Assembly: GCF_025998535.1 (NCBI RefSeq)
Contig: NZ_AP024233.1
Coordinates: forward strand, 1 to 64,000
DNA: 64,000 bases
Direction of reading: 5' to 3'
From: Desulfolithobacter dissulfuricans
Lineage (GTDB): Bacteria; Desulfobacterota; Desulfobulbia; Desulfobulbales; Desulfobulbaceae
Made by a program: the position numbers and the translations under genes. The first letter of the stretch is position 1. Every line of letters starts with the position of its first letter. Shown here in pieces: positions 34,725 through 43,568 of the stretch. The notes beneath the pieces were generated by a model. The model made no database searches, had not been told where the DNA came from, and saw nothing but the letters and a program-made list of their open reading frames with translations.

Positions 34725-37031
34725 TCAGCCGGTGATTTCTCTCTTCCACTGTTCCAGCAGCTCTTTGGCCTCTTTCACCTCCTTGAAGGGTTTATCGCCG
34801 GCAAGGGCTTCTTTCAGTTCCTTGACAGCCTCTTTCTTTTTTCCCTCTCCGTACAGGGCCAGGGCCAGGTGGTAACGGAACACCGGCCGCTCGGGCTGTT
34901 TTTCCACCGCCTGGCTGAATTCCGACCGGGCAAGACCATAGGCTTTCCGCTTGTAGTGGACCCAGCCCAGGGTATCCATGATATGCGGCTCATCCGGCAG
35001 CTGCTCCTTGGCGATCATGGCCAGCCGCAGGGCCTCGCCCAGGTCGGGCTCGGGCTGCTCGGCAATGAGCCAGGCCAGGTTGTTGGCCGCTGGAGCGAAA
35101 TCGGGCCGGACCTGGAGCGCCTTTCTGTACTGGGCCATGGCGCCGTCGATATCGCCTTTCTGCTCCAGCAGGGTGCCAAGGCCCATGATGGCCTGGACAT
35201 TCTCCGGTGTTTTTTCAAGCAGGGCCCGGTATTCGCCGATGGCCTGGTCCAGTTTCTGCTGCCTGTTGTAGATCGATGCGCTCAGGATATAGGTGCGCGG
35301 GTTTTGTGGATCGAGCTTCTGGGCTTCCTGCAAGACCTGCAAGGCTTCGTCCAGCTGGTTTTCACCCATGAGCAGTGTTGCCAGGAGAATCCGCAGACCG
35401 GTTCCCTGGGGCGCTTTTTTGATCTGCTCCCGGAGCTCCTGCAGCAGGCTGTCCCTGCTCTTGCCCTGGCTGCCCTCGATGCGGAGGATATTGACCATGG
35501 CCAGGGTGTTGGCCGGCTGGACCGCCAGCAGCTGCCGGAAAGCCTCCAGGGCCTGGTCCAGTTTTTTCTGGCCCAGGTAGGCCAGGCCCAGGTTGCCGAG
35601 AATCTCCACGTTGTCGGGCACTTTTTTACGCATCTCCTCCAGCATGGCTGCGGCCCGATCGTAATCCTTGCTGTAGAGGACGCTTTTGGCGAGCAGTAGG
35701 GCGGCCTGAAAGTTTCTCGGGTCGAGCTTGAGGGCAATGGCCGCCTCCTGCCTGGCCTGGTCAAACTCCCTGGCATTAAAGTGGAGATAGGCCAGCAGGG
35801 CCCGATAGCGGGAATTTCTCGGATTATGTTTCAGGGCCTCGAGAACACTGTTCTGGGCCATCTCTGTCTCACCAAGATTCATGTGGGCCAGGGCCTTGGT
35901 GAAGTAGGCGTCGGCCCAGCGGGGATAGTTCTTGACCAGGTTGGCGGTCAGGGTGAGGGCCTCCTGACTTTTTCCCTCCTTGATCAGGAACTTGGCCTTG
36001 ACCAGGTTGGCGCCGCCATGCTTGCTGTTTTCAGCCAGGATCTCGTCCATGAGTTTTCTGGCCTGGTCAAATTTTTTCTGTTCAAAGTAGTAGTCTGCCA
36101 GCTGCGCCTTGATATCCAGGGGGTTATCCGCTTTGTCAATGGCGGTTTCGTAGGTCTGGACCGCCTTGTCGAACTGGCCGGTGTTACGGTAGAAGTCAGC
36201 CAGGATGAGCAGCAGGCGGGTGTCATCGGGGAAGGTCTCGATGGCTTTTTGCAGGGTTTGCTCGGCTTTGCCGTTTTCATTGTTCTGCCTGTAGAGGGAG
36301 GCCAGGAGGATATGGGGCCGGACATTGTCGGGGAATCGGGTCATCATCTCGCGGATGATGGCTTCTGCCCGGGCCGGATCCTTTTGTGACTGGTAAAAGC
36401 TCAGCAGCACCTGGTAGTTGGCTATTTTATCCGGATTCAGTTCAATGGCGCGCTTAAACGCGGCTTCGGCTTGGGTAGATTTATTCTGGGCAGCGTAGAG
36501 CCGTCCCTGGATGGAATAGAGCCGGTCCATTTTCGGGGAGAGCTTGAGCGCCCTGTTGAGCAGCTCCCCGGCCCGGTCAAAGTTTCCTTCGATGATCTCC
36601 AGGTTGGCCATCAGGGCCAGCCCATCCACATTGTCCGGGTGGGCCTTGAGAACGGCCTCCACTATCTCGCGGGCACTTTTCTTGTCCCGGCTGATCAGGT
36701 GGAATTCCGCGGTTTTCAGTCGGGCGTCCACGTTTTCCGGATCCAGGCTGGCGGCCCGCTGCAGCTCCCTGAAGGCACCTTTTATATCCCCTGACTTGAG
36801 ATAGAGCAGCCCGAGCTGGTACCTGGCGTCGGCGAATTTCGGGTCGATCTGGATGGCGTTTTTCAGCTCAATGACCGCAGCCTTGTCCTTGCTTGCCTGC
36901 ACATATTCCATGGCCTTCTGATAATGCTTGACCTTTTTTTCATCTGGATTTGATGAGCAGCCGGGCAGGAGCAGGAGAAGAAAAAAGAGGAGCAGGAATG
37001 AGGAGGTGCAGGTCGCTGGAAACTTTTGCAT
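34725..37031 (-). CDS. prsT: TPR-repeat lipoprotein, PrsT-like (exosortase system)
   Basis: The 768-aa product begins with a signal peptide ending in the lipobox LLLPGC, then more than 15 tetratricopeptide repeats spanning almost the whole protein (repeated A-x-x-x-L-x-x-A-L-x-x-x-P patterns). This matches the long TPR lipoprotein (PrsT) of exosortase/PEP-CTERM loci as I know it, and the divergent gene is an exopolysaccharide export protein of the same system. It probably sits in the periplasm as an assembly scaffold. ATG 37031 has AAAGG 8 bases upstream; an upstream in-frame start at 37205 would lie before the signal peptide. Confidence 0.86.
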   Translation of the reverse strand: MQKFPATCTSSFLLLFFLLLLLPGCSSNPDEKKVKHYQKAMEYVQASKDKAAVIELKNAIQIDPKFADARYQLGLLYLKSGDIKGAFRELQRAASLDPENVDARLKTAEFHLISRDKKSAREIVEAVLKAHPDNVDGLALMANLEIIEGNFDRAGELLNRALKLSPKMDRLYSIQGRLYAAQNKSTQAEAAFKRAIELNPDKIANYQVLLSFYQSQKDPARAEAIIREMMTRFPDNVRPHILLASLYRQNNENGKAEQTLQKAIETFPDDTRLLLILADFYRNTGQFDKAVQTYETAIDKADNPLDIKAQLADYYFEQKKFDQARKLMDEILAENSKHGGANLVKAKFLIKEGKSQEALTLTANLVKNYPRWADAYFTKALAHMNLGETEMAQNSVLEALKHNPRNSRYRALLAYLHFNAREFDQARQEAAIALKLDPRNFQAALLLAKSVLYSKDYDRAAAMLEEMRKKVPDNVEILGNLGLAYLGQKKLDQALEAFRQLLAVQPANTLAMVNILRIEGSQGKSRDSLLQELREQIKKAPQGTGLRILLATLLMGENQLDEALQVLQEAQKLDPQNPRTYILSASIYNRQQKLDQAIGEYRALLEKTPENVQAIMGLGTLLEQKGDIDGAMAQYRKALQVRPDFAPAANNLAWLIAEQPEPDLGEALRLAMIAKEQLPDEPHIMDTLGWVHYKRKAYGLARSEFSQAVEKQPERPVFRYHLALALYGEGKKKEAVKELKEALAGDKPFKEVKEAKELLEQWKREITG

Positions 37032-37203
37032 GACAATACCTTTGGGTAATTTCGATCTGTATGATATGCTTTTGATTACAATTAATATACACGAGAAGTT
37101 GCAGGGATCCATAGAAAAAAATCGTTTTTCTTTTTTGATTATAGTACCTTTAAGTAACTCCTGTGAGCTGTAATTCAGAAATGTATGTCCAAGAGGGTTG
37201 ATC
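37032..37203. promoter_or_regulatory. AT-rich divergent promoter region of the exopolysaccharide locus
   Basis: The 172 bp between prsT and the export gene are far more AT-rich than the flanking genes. ATTATA at 37139-37144 is a possible -10 (TATAAT on the minus strand) for prsT, without a clear -35. I found no sigma-54 type site. Confidence 0.45.
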
Positions 37204-37956
37204 ATGCGTGGGGTCTGTCGGAACTTCGGATATCTTTTTGTTTTAATAGTGTTATTTGTGCTCTGTCAGGCGGGCTTGGCCCGGGCGGCCCAGTCCACCG
37301 CCGATGTGGTGGCGGACAGTGCCATGAAGGAAAAGCTGCGCCAGGAGATTGTCGGCACGGAGCTGCAGTACCCGGGTGAAGAAGAGGAGTATGTCATCGG
37401 CTATGGCGATATCCTCAGCGTCAGTGTCTACGGCGAGGGCGACATGGCGGCCTCGCTGGCCCATGCCGCCGGACGTGGTGAAGGAGAGGGCGCCGGTGGT
37501 GACGCGCTCCGTCGTCCCGGCACAGGAGTGGAGGTGCGGATAGACGGGCGGATCTCGCTGCAGCATATCGGCGACGTCAATGTGGTCGGTATGACCCTGA
37601 CCCAGTTGGCCGATTACCTGAAAAAGCTGTATTCAACTGTCTTTACCGATCCCATCGTCACCGTGACACTGGTCCAGAGTAACAGCCGGCGCTACACGGT
37701 CATGGGGCAGGTTGCCAACCCGGGTATCTTTTTCCTCGATTATCCTATCACGTTGGTCCAGGCCGTGGCCCGCAGTGGAGGTTTCACCGAATGGGCCAAC
37801 CACGAGATCACCGTGGTCCGCCAGGGCGATGGCCTGCACAAGGGCAAGGGTCAGCAGAAGAAAAAACTGGAGTTTGACTACGACGATTTTCTCAAGGGAA
37901 AAGACCTGGAGAAGAACATCTATATTCACTCCGGCGATATCGTGATCGTTCACTGA
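37204..37956 (+). CDS. Polysaccharide export protein (Wza-like), exosortase-associated
   Basis: The 250-aa product has a signal peptide (to about ARAAQS; no lipobox Cys) and then a poly_export domain: EEEYVIGYGDILSVSVYGEGDM. A SLBB domain follows with VNVVGMTLTQLADYLKKLY and YTVMGQVANPGIFFLDYPITLVQAVARSGG. It should form or support the outer-membrane export channel. The glycine-rich insert between the two (GRGEGEGAGGDALRRPGTG) is unusual. ATG 37204 has AGAGGG 6 bases upstream. It is 20 bases before the outer-membrane gene. Confidence 0.9.
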   Translation: MRGVCRNFGYLFVLIVLFVLCQAGLARAAQSTADVVADSAMKEKLRQEIVGTELQYPGEEEEYVIGYGDILSVSVYGEGDMAASLAHAAGRGEGEGAGGDALRRPGTGVEVRIDGRISLQHIGDVNVVGMTLTQLADYLKKLYSTVFTDPIVTVTLVQSNSRRYTVMGQVANPGIFFLDYPITLVQAVARSGGFTEWANHEITVVRQGDGLHKGKGQQKKKLEFDYDDFLKGKDLEKNIYIHSGDIVIVH

Positions 37957-37976
37957 CAGGGGACAGGGAGATGCAT

Positions 37977-39458
37977 ATGAAGCCAGGCAAGTGGGGAGTT
38001 GGTCGGTACGCCATCGTGATGGTCTGCGCGGCAGGGATGTTCCTGGTCGCCCGGGAAGCGCGCGCCAGGAGCAATATTTTTATAGGCGATCTCTCGGTTT
38101 CCTATAACTTCACGGAACGAGACTATGCCGACGGGGCTGTAGTGGCTGAAAACAGCGGCGATCGGCGCGAGTACACGGTTTCGCCCCGCCTGACCTGGTC
38201 GTCCCGGGGCGAGACAGACCTCTTTGAGCTCAGCTATGCGCCGGGATTCATGTACGATGACCTGGGCTACACCACCCGGCTGGACCACTCCTTTATCCTG
38301 CGGGCGGAGAAGCAGATGAGCCGGCGCTGGTCGGTTTCCCTGGATGACACCTTTTTCCTCGGTGATGATCCGGTGCGGGAAGAGGCCCTGGCCACCACGG
38401 AGATAACTGCTCCGGATGCGACCACCGTGGAACCGCCGCCGGAAGATGGCGCCCCGGTCGCGACAGAAGACACCTTTCAGCCCGTTGATGAGCGGGTGGG
38501 CACCAGGGAGTACTGGCGCAACACCGCCTCCCTGCAGACCGGGTACAGCTACGGCCAGGGTCGTCAGTTCACCACCGGATACACCCTTTCCATGCTGCGA
38601 AACAACTCGGACAGCCAGGGCGGATATACCGAGTATGACCGGCACGAGGTGATGGCCCGGGTCGGACACCGGTTCGATGCCCGGTGGAGTACCGATGTCT
38701 CGGGCCAGTACACGGTGGGTCTTTTCAAGGAACCGACGGACGTGACCGCCACCGGCACTGCCGAGCTATCCAATGACCTCAAGGAATATTCCGCCTCTGC
38801 CCGGGTCGGGTACCAGTGGTCCACCCATGCGACCGTCTTCCTGCAGGACAGCAGCGTGCGGACCGATTACGACAGCGACCTGCGCAGTGACAGCTGGGCC
38901 CATAATGTTTCGCTCGGCGTTGATTATGCTTTTGACCGGCATCTGTCCATGAGTGTGGGCGGCGGGGTGTCGCTGTCCCGGCTGGACGGCCAATCCTGGG
39001 ATACAGACTACAATTTTTCAGCCAGTCTCCGGCGCGAACTGCTGCACGCCAGCTGGAGCGTGTACCTGAACAATGCTTATGATGTCCAGAATTTCGATGG
39101 CCAGGGCAGCGGTCTGACCCGGACCTGGGAGGTCGGGGGTGAGTACAGCCACCGGTTCAGCGAAAACCTTTCGCTGAGTCTTTCCGCCGCCTACAGTGAT
39201 GCCAGGCGGATGCAGCGGACCTATGAGGACCTGCTGGCAGCGTACGAGGCCGGTGCCGCCATTGCCGAGGATAGCGACTATCATGAAAAAAATTATTCCG
39301 CCGGGGTGTCGTTGGCCTATTCCTTCCGGCGCTGGTATTCGTTGTCGCTTGGATATCGGTATGCAAAATATGAAACTGACCTGGCTGATACCCCTGATTA
39401 TGACGAGCATCGGGTCTTTGTTCAGTTGACGGCCAGTAAGGATTTTTTCCGCTGGTAG
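37977..39458 (+). CDS. Outer-membrane beta-barrel protein, exosortase system-associated
   Basis: The 493-aa product has a signal peptide (GRYAIVMVCAAGMFLVAREARA) and a mature region of alternating hydrophobic strands with aromatic girdle residues. It ends in a terminal Phe-x-Trp (KDFFRW), like a barrel C-terminus. A negatively charged, proline-rich insert (EPPPEDGAPVATEDT) lies near residue 145. It resembles the barrel protein found beside export genes in exosortase loci. ATG 37977 is favoured by AGGGAG 6 bases upstream; ATG 37971 is also in frame. Confidence 0.82.
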   Translation: MKPGKWGVGRYAIVMVCAAGMFLVAREARARSNIFIGDLSVSYNFTERDYADGAVVAENSGDRREYTVSPRLTWSSRGETDLFELSYAPGFMYDDLGYTTRLDHSFILRAEKQMSRRWSVSLDDTFFLGDDPVREEALATTEITAPDATTVEPPPEDGAPVATEDTFQPVDERVGTREYWRNTASLQTGYSYGQGRQFTTGYTLSMLRNNSDSQGGYTEYDRHEVMARVGHRFDARWSTDVSGQYTVGLFKEPTDVTATGTAELSNDLKEYSASARVGYQWSTHATVFLQDSSVRTDYDSDLRSDSWAHNVSLGVDYAFDRHLSMSVGGGVSLSRLDGQSWDTDYNFSASLRRELLHASWSVYLNNAYDVQNFDGQGSGLTRTWEVGGEYSHRFSENLSLSLSAAYSDARRMQRTYEDLLAAYEAGAAIAEDSDYHEKNYSAGVSLAYSFRRWYSLSLGYRYAKYETDLADTPDYDEHRVFVQLTASKDFFRW

Positions 39459-39474
39459 GGGCTGGCAGCTTCAC

Positions 39475-41469
39475 GTGTGCGGGATAGCAGGGTATTTCAG
39501 GGTCCAGGACAACAAAGCAACATTTGATCTGCGTTCTCTGGAGCGGATGATCTGGTCGCTCCGGCACCGGGGACCGGACGGTTTTGGCTTCTTTCAGGAT
39601 CAGCGGACGGGACTTGCCCATGCCCGGCTCTCCATTATCGATCTCGAGGGTGGCTGGCAGCCGATACATAACGAGGATAAAACACTGTGGGTTGTCTTTA
39701 ACGGGGAGATATTCAACTACCCTGAACTTCGGCAGGACCTTATCGCCAGAGGGCACCGGTTCGCCACCGATTCCGATACTGAAGTCATTGTCCATCTGTA
39801 CGAAGAAAAGGGCCCGGACTGCCTGGAGGACTTGAACGGCCAGTTTGCCATTGCCCTGTATGACCAGAAGGAGCAGGCTCTTTTTCTGGCCCGGGATCGA
39901 ATGGGCATCCGGCCGCTGTTCTATACCCGGCATGACGGGCATATCCTGTTCGGTTCTGAGATCAAGGCTCTGTTTTCTGCCTCTCCTGCCATCCCGCGGC
40001 AACTGGATCCCCAGGTGCTCAGAGAAATCTTCACCTTCTGGAGCCCGGCAGGCAGGGAAACCGTGTTCCAGGGCGTCTTTCAGCTCGAACCGGGCTGCTG
40101 GCTCCGGGTTGACCGGAACGGTGAGACCCGGGAAGAGCAGTACTGGGATATCCCGTTTTCGCCGGCCTCTTGTTCCTTGGCCGGCAAAGAAGAACACAAG
40201 CTGGCCGGACAGCTCCGCGAACTGCTGGTCGACTCGGTTCGTCTGCGTCTCCGGGCCGATGTACCGGTGGGGGCGTATCTCAGCGGCGGGCTCGACTCCT
40301 CGGCCATCACCTCGCTCATCAAACATTATACAGATAATGAGCTGCAGACCTTCTCGGTCACCTTTGCCGACAAGGTCTACGATGAGCAGGCCGAGCAGCA
40401 GCAGATGGCAGAATTTCTCGGCACCCACCATCAGGCCATACGCTGCGACTACCAGACCATTGCCAGGGCCTTTCCCGATGTCATCTGGCATACGGAAACC
40501 CCGATCCTGCGGACCGCCCCGACGCCGCTCTATCTTCTCTCCTCCCTGGTACGGGAAAATAGGTACAAGGTGGTTCTGACCGGTGAGGGGGCCGACGAGA
40601 TCCTTGGCGGCTACGATATCTTCAAGGAGGCAAAGATCCGCGCCTTTATCGGCTCGCAGCCGGATTCATCCTGCCGGCCGTTTCTGCTGCGCCGCCTCTA
40701 TCCCTACCTGGCCCTGTCTCCGGCCAGGTCGGCGGAGTATGCCCGGAAGTTTTTCGACACCGCCGCGCCGGTCGATGACCCGTTCTATGCCCATCGGCCG
40801 CGCTGGAAGACCACCTCGGGTACGCAGCGTTTCTTCAGCCCGGAGCTGCTGGCGGCAGCGGATGTCGATCCGGTGGATAAGCTTGGGGCAAGGTGGGGCA
40901 AGAGGCTGGCAGGGCTGGATTTTTTCACCCGGGCTCAATATCTCGAGAGCAAGATGCTACTGGGGAATTATCTCCTCAGCTCCCAGGGCGATCGCATGGC
41001 CATGGCCCACAGCGTGGAAGGGCGTTTTCCCTTTCTTGATCACCGGGTGGTGGAGCTGGCTGCCACCATGTCGCCGCAGGTGAAGATGAAGGTGCTGAGT
41101 GAGAAGAACATCCTGAAAAAGGCCATGGCGGACATCCTGCCGGAGGCCATTGTTCAGCGCAAGAAGCAGCCCTACATGGCTCCAGATATTATCAGTTTTT
41201 TCGGAGAAGAGTCTCCGGCCTATCTGGATGAATACCTTGAACCGTCCAGGTTACGGGACAGCGGCCTGTTCCAGCCGGCACCGGTGGAAAAACTGGTGGC
41301 CAAGTGCCGCCGGAAAGCAAGGCAGGGGTTCCGGGAAAACATGGCCTTTGTCGGCATCCTGTCCACCATGATCCTGCACCACAGGTTTGTGGAAAATTTT
41401 TCAGCAGATACCCCGGAAACACTCCCCGGTACCAGAATATTGGTTGGCTGTGCTGGTTCATCTAAATAG
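39475..41469 (+). CDS. AsnB-type glutamine amidotransferase, exosortase-associated
   Basis: The 664-aa product starts at GTG 39475, giving the required catalytic Cys2 (MCGIAGYF). The class II glutaminase domain has MIWSLRHRGPDGFG and NGEIFNYPEL. The synthetase domain has the PP-loop YLSGGLDSSAITSLI near residue 270 and ADEILGGYD. It transfers ammonia from glutamine to an acyl-adenylated substrate. In exosortase loci this family is thought to amidate a sugar or acyl precursor rather than aspartate. The next genes are an ACP and an acyl ligase. Confidence 0.9.
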   Translation: MCGIAGYFRVQDNKATFDLRSLERMIWSLRHRGPDGFGFFQDQRTGLAHARLSIIDLEGGWQPIHNEDKTLWVVFNGEIFNYPELRQDLIARGHRFATDSDTEVIVHLYEEKGPDCLEDLNGQFAIALYDQKEQALFLARDRMGIRPLFYTRHDGHILFGSEIKALFSASPAIPRQLDPQVLREIFTFWSPAGRETVFQGVFQLEPGCWLRVDRNGETREEQYWDIPFSPASCSLAGKEEHKLAGQLRELLVDSVRLRLRADVPVGAYLSGGLDSSAITSLIKHYTDNELQTFSVTFADKVYDEQAEQQQMAEFLGTHHQAIRCDYQTIARAFPDVIWHTETPILRTAPTPLYLLSSLVRENRYKVVLTGEGADEILGGYDIFKEAKIRAFIGSQPDSSCRPFLLRRLYPYLALSPARSAEYARKFFDTAAPVDDPFYAHRPRWKTTSGTQRFFSPELLAAADVDPVDKLGARWGKRLAGLDFFTRAQYLESKMLLGNYLLSSQGDRMAMAHSVEGRFPFLDHRVVELAATMSPQVKMKVLSEKNILKKAMADILPEAIVQRKKQPYMAPDIISFFGEESPAYLDEYLEPSRLRDSGLFQPAPVEKLVAKCRRKARQGFRENMAFVGILSTMILHHRFVENFSADTPETLPGTRILVGCAGSSK

Positions 41470-41494
41470 TCAGTTTTGTCGAGGTGAGGTGCTC

Positions 41495-41743
41495 ATGTCT
41501 GATATTGTTCCGAAAATACGCCAGTTTATATTTGATAACTTCCTCTTTGATGCCGGCGAGGAAGATCTGGGTAATGATGACTCATTCCTGGAGCAGGGGG
41601 TGATCGATTCCACCGGCGTCCTGGAACTGGTGGAATGGCTGGAGGAGACCTTTGACATCAAGGTCGAGGATGAGGAGTTGGTGCCGGAAAACCTGGACAG
41701 CGTCAACCTGCTGGCCCGGTTCATTACCGGAAAAACGTCCTGA
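41495..41743 (+). CDS. Acyl carrier protein, exosortase locus
   Basis: The 82-aa acidic product has the phosphopantetheine attachment context GVIDSTGVLELVEWLEETF (Ser of DST). It has the three-helix ACP pattern. GAGGTGAGGTG precedes ATG 41495. It is 25 bases after the amidotransferase and 44 bases before the ligase, so the three probably form one operon that makes or carries an acyl group. Confidence 0.92.
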   Translation: MSDIVPKIRQFIFDNFLFDAGEEDLGNDDSFLEQGVIDSTGVLELVEWLEETFDIKVEDEELVPENLDSVNLLARFITGKTS

Positions 41744-41787
41744 CAACCTGTTTGTCCCTTTACAACCAGGAAAGATTACAGACCATT

Positions 41788-43323
41788 ATGCTCCTGCAGA
41801 ACTATCTCCTACGGGCCGCGCAAAAGTATCCGGATAAGGAGGTCCTTATCCATGGCGATCACCGGGTAACGTATGCAACACTCCGGGCAGCGGCCATGTC
41901 GGTGGCCGGGTGGCTGCTGGCAAAGGAGCTTGAGCCTGGTTTTCGCGGGGCCCTGCTCACCGACGATCCTTTTGAGTACCTGGCCGGATATTTCGGTATC
42001 CTGCTGGCGGGCGGGGTAGTGGTTGGGCTCAATACCCAGACATCTGTCAAGGCGCTTCGATACACCCTGGAGGACAGTGGCGCCGAGGCGCTGCTGGTCA
42101 ATAGAAAATTCAGTCGCTATCTCGAGGCTGGGCTGCCGGCAATACCGTCCGTCCGAGCGCTGGCCATGAGCGGTGCGGCGGATACTTCTAAAAAAGGATC
42201 CCTGCCGCCGTATGACAGTCTTACCGGGATTCTTGACCGGAAGGAGGTCCTTTCAGAACAGGATCTCCCCTTTCGTCAGTCCTGTGATCTGGCGCAGATC
42301 ATCTATACGTCCGGTACCACCGGATCGCCCAAGGGGGTCATGCTGAGGCATGCCAACCTGGCGGCCAATACAAGTTCGATTATCGAGTATCTGCAGTTGT
42401 CTGGTACAGACCGGGTCATGGCGGTGCTGCCGTTTTTCTATTCTTACGGCAATTCGGTCATGCTTACCCATATCGCGGCAGGGGGAAGCCTGGTTGTCAA
42501 CCAGAGTTTTTTGTATCCCAATGTCATCCTGCAGCAGATGGTTGAGCACCGGGTCACCGGTTTTTCCGGGGTGCCTTCGACCTATGCCCTGCTCCTGAAC
42601 CGTTCGGCAATTTCTAAATATTCCTTTCCGGACCTGCGTTACATCACCCAGGCCGGAGCGGCCATGTCGCCTGCCATGGCAAAAAAATTGAAGTCGATTT
42701 TTCCCGGTGTCAAAATATACATCATGTACGGCCAGACCGAGGCCTCGGCCAGGTTGTCGTACCTGGACCCGCAGGAACTTGAAACCAGGCCCGGTTCCAT
42801 CGGCAAGGCCATTCCCGGGGTGACCCTGTCGCTTCGGGACCAGAATGGCCGTTTTGTGCCAGCCGGGCAGACCGGTGAGATTGTGGCCCGGGGTGGCAAC
42901 ATTATGGCCGGTTACTGGCAGCGGCCCGGGGAAACAGCTGCAGTGCTGCGGAAAGAAGGTCTGTGGACCGGTGATCTCGCCCGGCAGGATAAAGACGGTT
43001 TTTTTTATATTGTCAGCCGAAAAAGTGATATAATCAAATCCGGGTCACACCGCATCGGGCCTAAAGAAATAGAAGATACCCTTGCTGTACATCCTGCAGT
43101 ACATGAAGTGGCGGTGGTCGGAGTACCCGATGAAATACTGGATGAACGGATCCGGGCCTGCGTGGTGCTCAAGGAAGATGCCAAGTGCAGTGAGAAAGAA
43201 CTGATCCGGTTGTGCCGGCGTGAGCTGCCGGCATACAAGGTGCCCCAGGAGATCCTGTTCTTTAAAGAACTTCCGAAAACCGCCACTGGTAAGATTAAAA
43301 AAGCTCCATTAAAAAACACCTGA
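41788..43323 (+). CDS. AMP-forming acyl-CoA/acyl-ACP ligase, exosortase-associated
   Basis: The 511-aa ANL-superfamily enzyme has the AMP-binding core IIYTSGTTGSPKGVMLRH. It also has YGQTEASARLSYL, the motif WTGDLARQDKDGFFYIVSRKSDIIKSGSHRI, and a C-terminal lysine motif (KTATGKIKKAPL) for adenylate formation. It likely loads an acid onto the neighbouring ACP. ATG 41788 begins the conserved N-terminus; a TTG at 41752 is in frame. The substrate is unknown. Confidence 0.9.
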   Translation: MLLQNYLLRAAQKYPDKEVLIHGDHRVTYATLRAAAMSVAGWLLAKELEPGFRGALLTDDPFEYLAGYFGILLAGGVVVGLNTQTSVKALRYTLEDSGAEALLVNRKFSRYLEAGLPAIPSVRALAMSGAADTSKKGSLPPYDSLTGILDRKEVLSEQDLPFRQSCDLAQIIYTSGTTGSPKGVMLRHANLAANTSSIIEYLQLSGTDRVMAVLPFFYSYGNSVMLTHIAAGGSLVVNQSFLYPNVILQQMVEHRVTGFSGVPSTYALLLNRSAISKYSFPDLRYITQAGAAMSPAMAKKLKSIFPGVKIYIMYGQTEASARLSYLDPQELETRPGSIGKAIPGVTLSLRDQNGRFVPAGQTGEIVARGGNIMAGYWQRPGETAAVLRKEGLWTGDLARQDKDGFFYIVSRKSDIIKSGSHRIGPKEIEDTLAVHPAVHEVAVVGVPDEILDERIRACVVLKEDAKCSEKELIRLCRRELPAYKVPQEILFFKELPKTATGKIKKAPLKNT

Positions 43324-43336
43324 CCTGATTCAGTGA

Positions 43337-43435
43337 AGCTGGAATTTTGCCGCAGTCGCAAGGAAGAGACCCGTTGATCAGAGTGACGCTCTATCAACAG
43401 GTTGATGACGCAGCGAATGCGGTGAAATTCCAGCT
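43337..43435. repeat. Imperfect 23-bp inverted repeat enclosing a hairpin
   Basis: Arms at 43337-43359 and 43413-43435 begin with AGCTGGAATTT and its complement. They match at 20 of 23 positions, with the whole unit 99 bp long. The interior contains GTTGAT-c-AGAG-tgacg-CTCT-ATCAAC, a second stem. It lies 13 bases after the ligase stop. No target duplication is seen. It could be a transcript-end structure or a small mobile repeat; only one copy is in the window. Confidence 0.7.
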
Positions 43436-43568
43436 CCCGAAGGGCGGATCCGTTACGATGGGTGATTTGGAAAAACATATAGCAATTATCCTTTTTTAAC
43501 GCAATTCAAGGCAAGTAGCATGAAAACAATTATTTTCCCGTCACTGATTCAGGTCTGAGCCATAAGTT

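Noticed and set aside
43324-43568. Target duplication around the 99-bp palindrome
   Set aside because: The flanks show no matching direct repeat, so I did not call it a transposed element.
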